Shown here: positions 63,902 to 64,000 of the stretch, in pieces | Numbering within the stretch: the stretch's first letter is position 1 | Layout of the letters: each line of letters opens with the position of its first letter | Origin: Caballeronia sordidicola | GTDB taxonomy: Bacteria; Pseudomonadota; Gammaproteobacteria; Burkholderiales; Burkholderiaceae | Length of the DNA stretch: 64,000 nucleotides | Assembly: GCF_000729995.1 (NCBI RefSeq) | Contig: NZ_JNFG01000016.1 | Location: 54,894-118,893, forward strand | Direction: 5' to 3' | Made by a program: the position numbers and the translations under genes | The notes under the pieces: generated by a model | Seen by the model: the letters and a program-made list of their open reading frames with translations, nothing else | Database searches by the model: none | What the model was told of the DNA's origin: nothing

Positions 63902-64000
63902 TGGTCGCTCCAGTCGGCCGTCGTGCTGCTGAAAACGGTGCTTTCACCGGTTTGATCGAAGAGGCTCGGCGGGTTCGCCGACGTGATGTAGAAAGATCCG
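63898..64000 (-). CDS. 3' end of an upstream coupled gene (partial)
   Basis: The last 34 codons of a minus-strand gene run off the right edge, ending in STTADWSDQ and a TGA that overlaps the ATG of the CnrX-like gene. The fragment has no recognisable domain. From related operons it may be part of a sigma/anti-sigma module, but that is a guess. Confidence 0.65.
   Translation of the reverse strand, partial: GSFYITSANPPSLFDQTGESTVFSSTTADWSDQ

Overview
The window is a GC-rich, densely coded bacterial chromosome or megaplasmid segment. Gene content (several LysR, AraC and GntR catabolic regulators, CUT2-type sugar ABC transporters, kdpFABCDE, an IorAB-like molybdenum hydroxylase, creatinase, UbiD/UbiX) points to a Burkholderiaceae soil or plant-associated organism of the Paraburkholderia/Caballeronia type. 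This is inferred from gene families and codon usage; no rRNA or other marker gene is present. I found no tRNA, rRNA, CRISPR array, intact insertion sequence or prophage.

Layout. (1) 331-8608: a dienelactone hydrolase, then eight minus-strand genes (DUF3237, NIPSNAP, SDR, medium-chain reductase, Old Yellow Enzyme, glutathione transferase, SDR, alpha/beta hydrolase) divergent from a LysR gene. This looks like one redox/detoxification or catabolic operon with its regulator. (2) 8609-8988: a gap between convergent genes holding an FNR/ANR-type box, a -10-like hexamer and an intrinsic terminator, together a candidate oxygen-responsive small RNA. (3) 8989-10881: a cytochrome P450 and a GNAT acetyltransferase. 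(4) 10937-16193: creatine utilisation: GlxA/AraC-type regulator, creatinase, a second serine hydroxymethyltransferase and an MHS-type MFS importer. (5) 16344-21365: a CUT2 sugar ABC transporter divergent from an AraC regulator. (6) 21430-25626: a methyltransferase, a copper-related trio (CopC, outer-membrane beta-barrel, DUF2946) and an Nramp Mn transporter. (7) 25921-26261: a frameshifted Phd/YefM antitoxin relic. (8) 26461-34887: a complete kdpFABCDE operon with a KdpE-box-like promoter and an extra 34-residue membrane ORF upstream of kdpF. (9) 34952-37221: small hypothetical genes, a lytic transglycosylase, a UspA-like protein and a flavin-monooxygenase remnant.

(10) 37350-46445: a minus-strand cluster of two tandem ACMSD-type amidohydrolases, UbiD, UbiX, a CobW/COG0523 metal GTPase, an NCS2 nucleobase permease and an 8-oxoguanine-deaminase-like amidohydrolase, divergent from a LysR gene. 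It looks like a pathway for a carboxylated (hetero)aromatic or nucleobase-like compound, with metal supply built in. (11) 46414-60470: a LysR gene, an IorAB-type two-subunit molybdenum oxidase, and a nine-gene plus-strand run: GntR, SDR, BKACE, MBL hydrolase, CUT2 ABC transporter with two permeases fused in one chain, a 3-hydroxyacyl-CoA-dehydrogenase-like enzyme and an SMP-30 lactonase. The set matches the published oxidative 2-deoxyribose/2-deoxyribonate logic (oxidise the sugar, oxidise C3, cleave with acetyl-CoA) joined to its own importer. (12) 60519-64000: a small lipoprotein, a DUF1501/DUF1800 pair, a CnrX-like periplasmic protein and the 3' end of a further gene.

The strongest leads are the deoxyribonate-like island, the UbiD/amidohydrolase/CobW cluster (one amidohydrolase has lost its HxH metal motif), and the candidate FNR-controlled small RNA.
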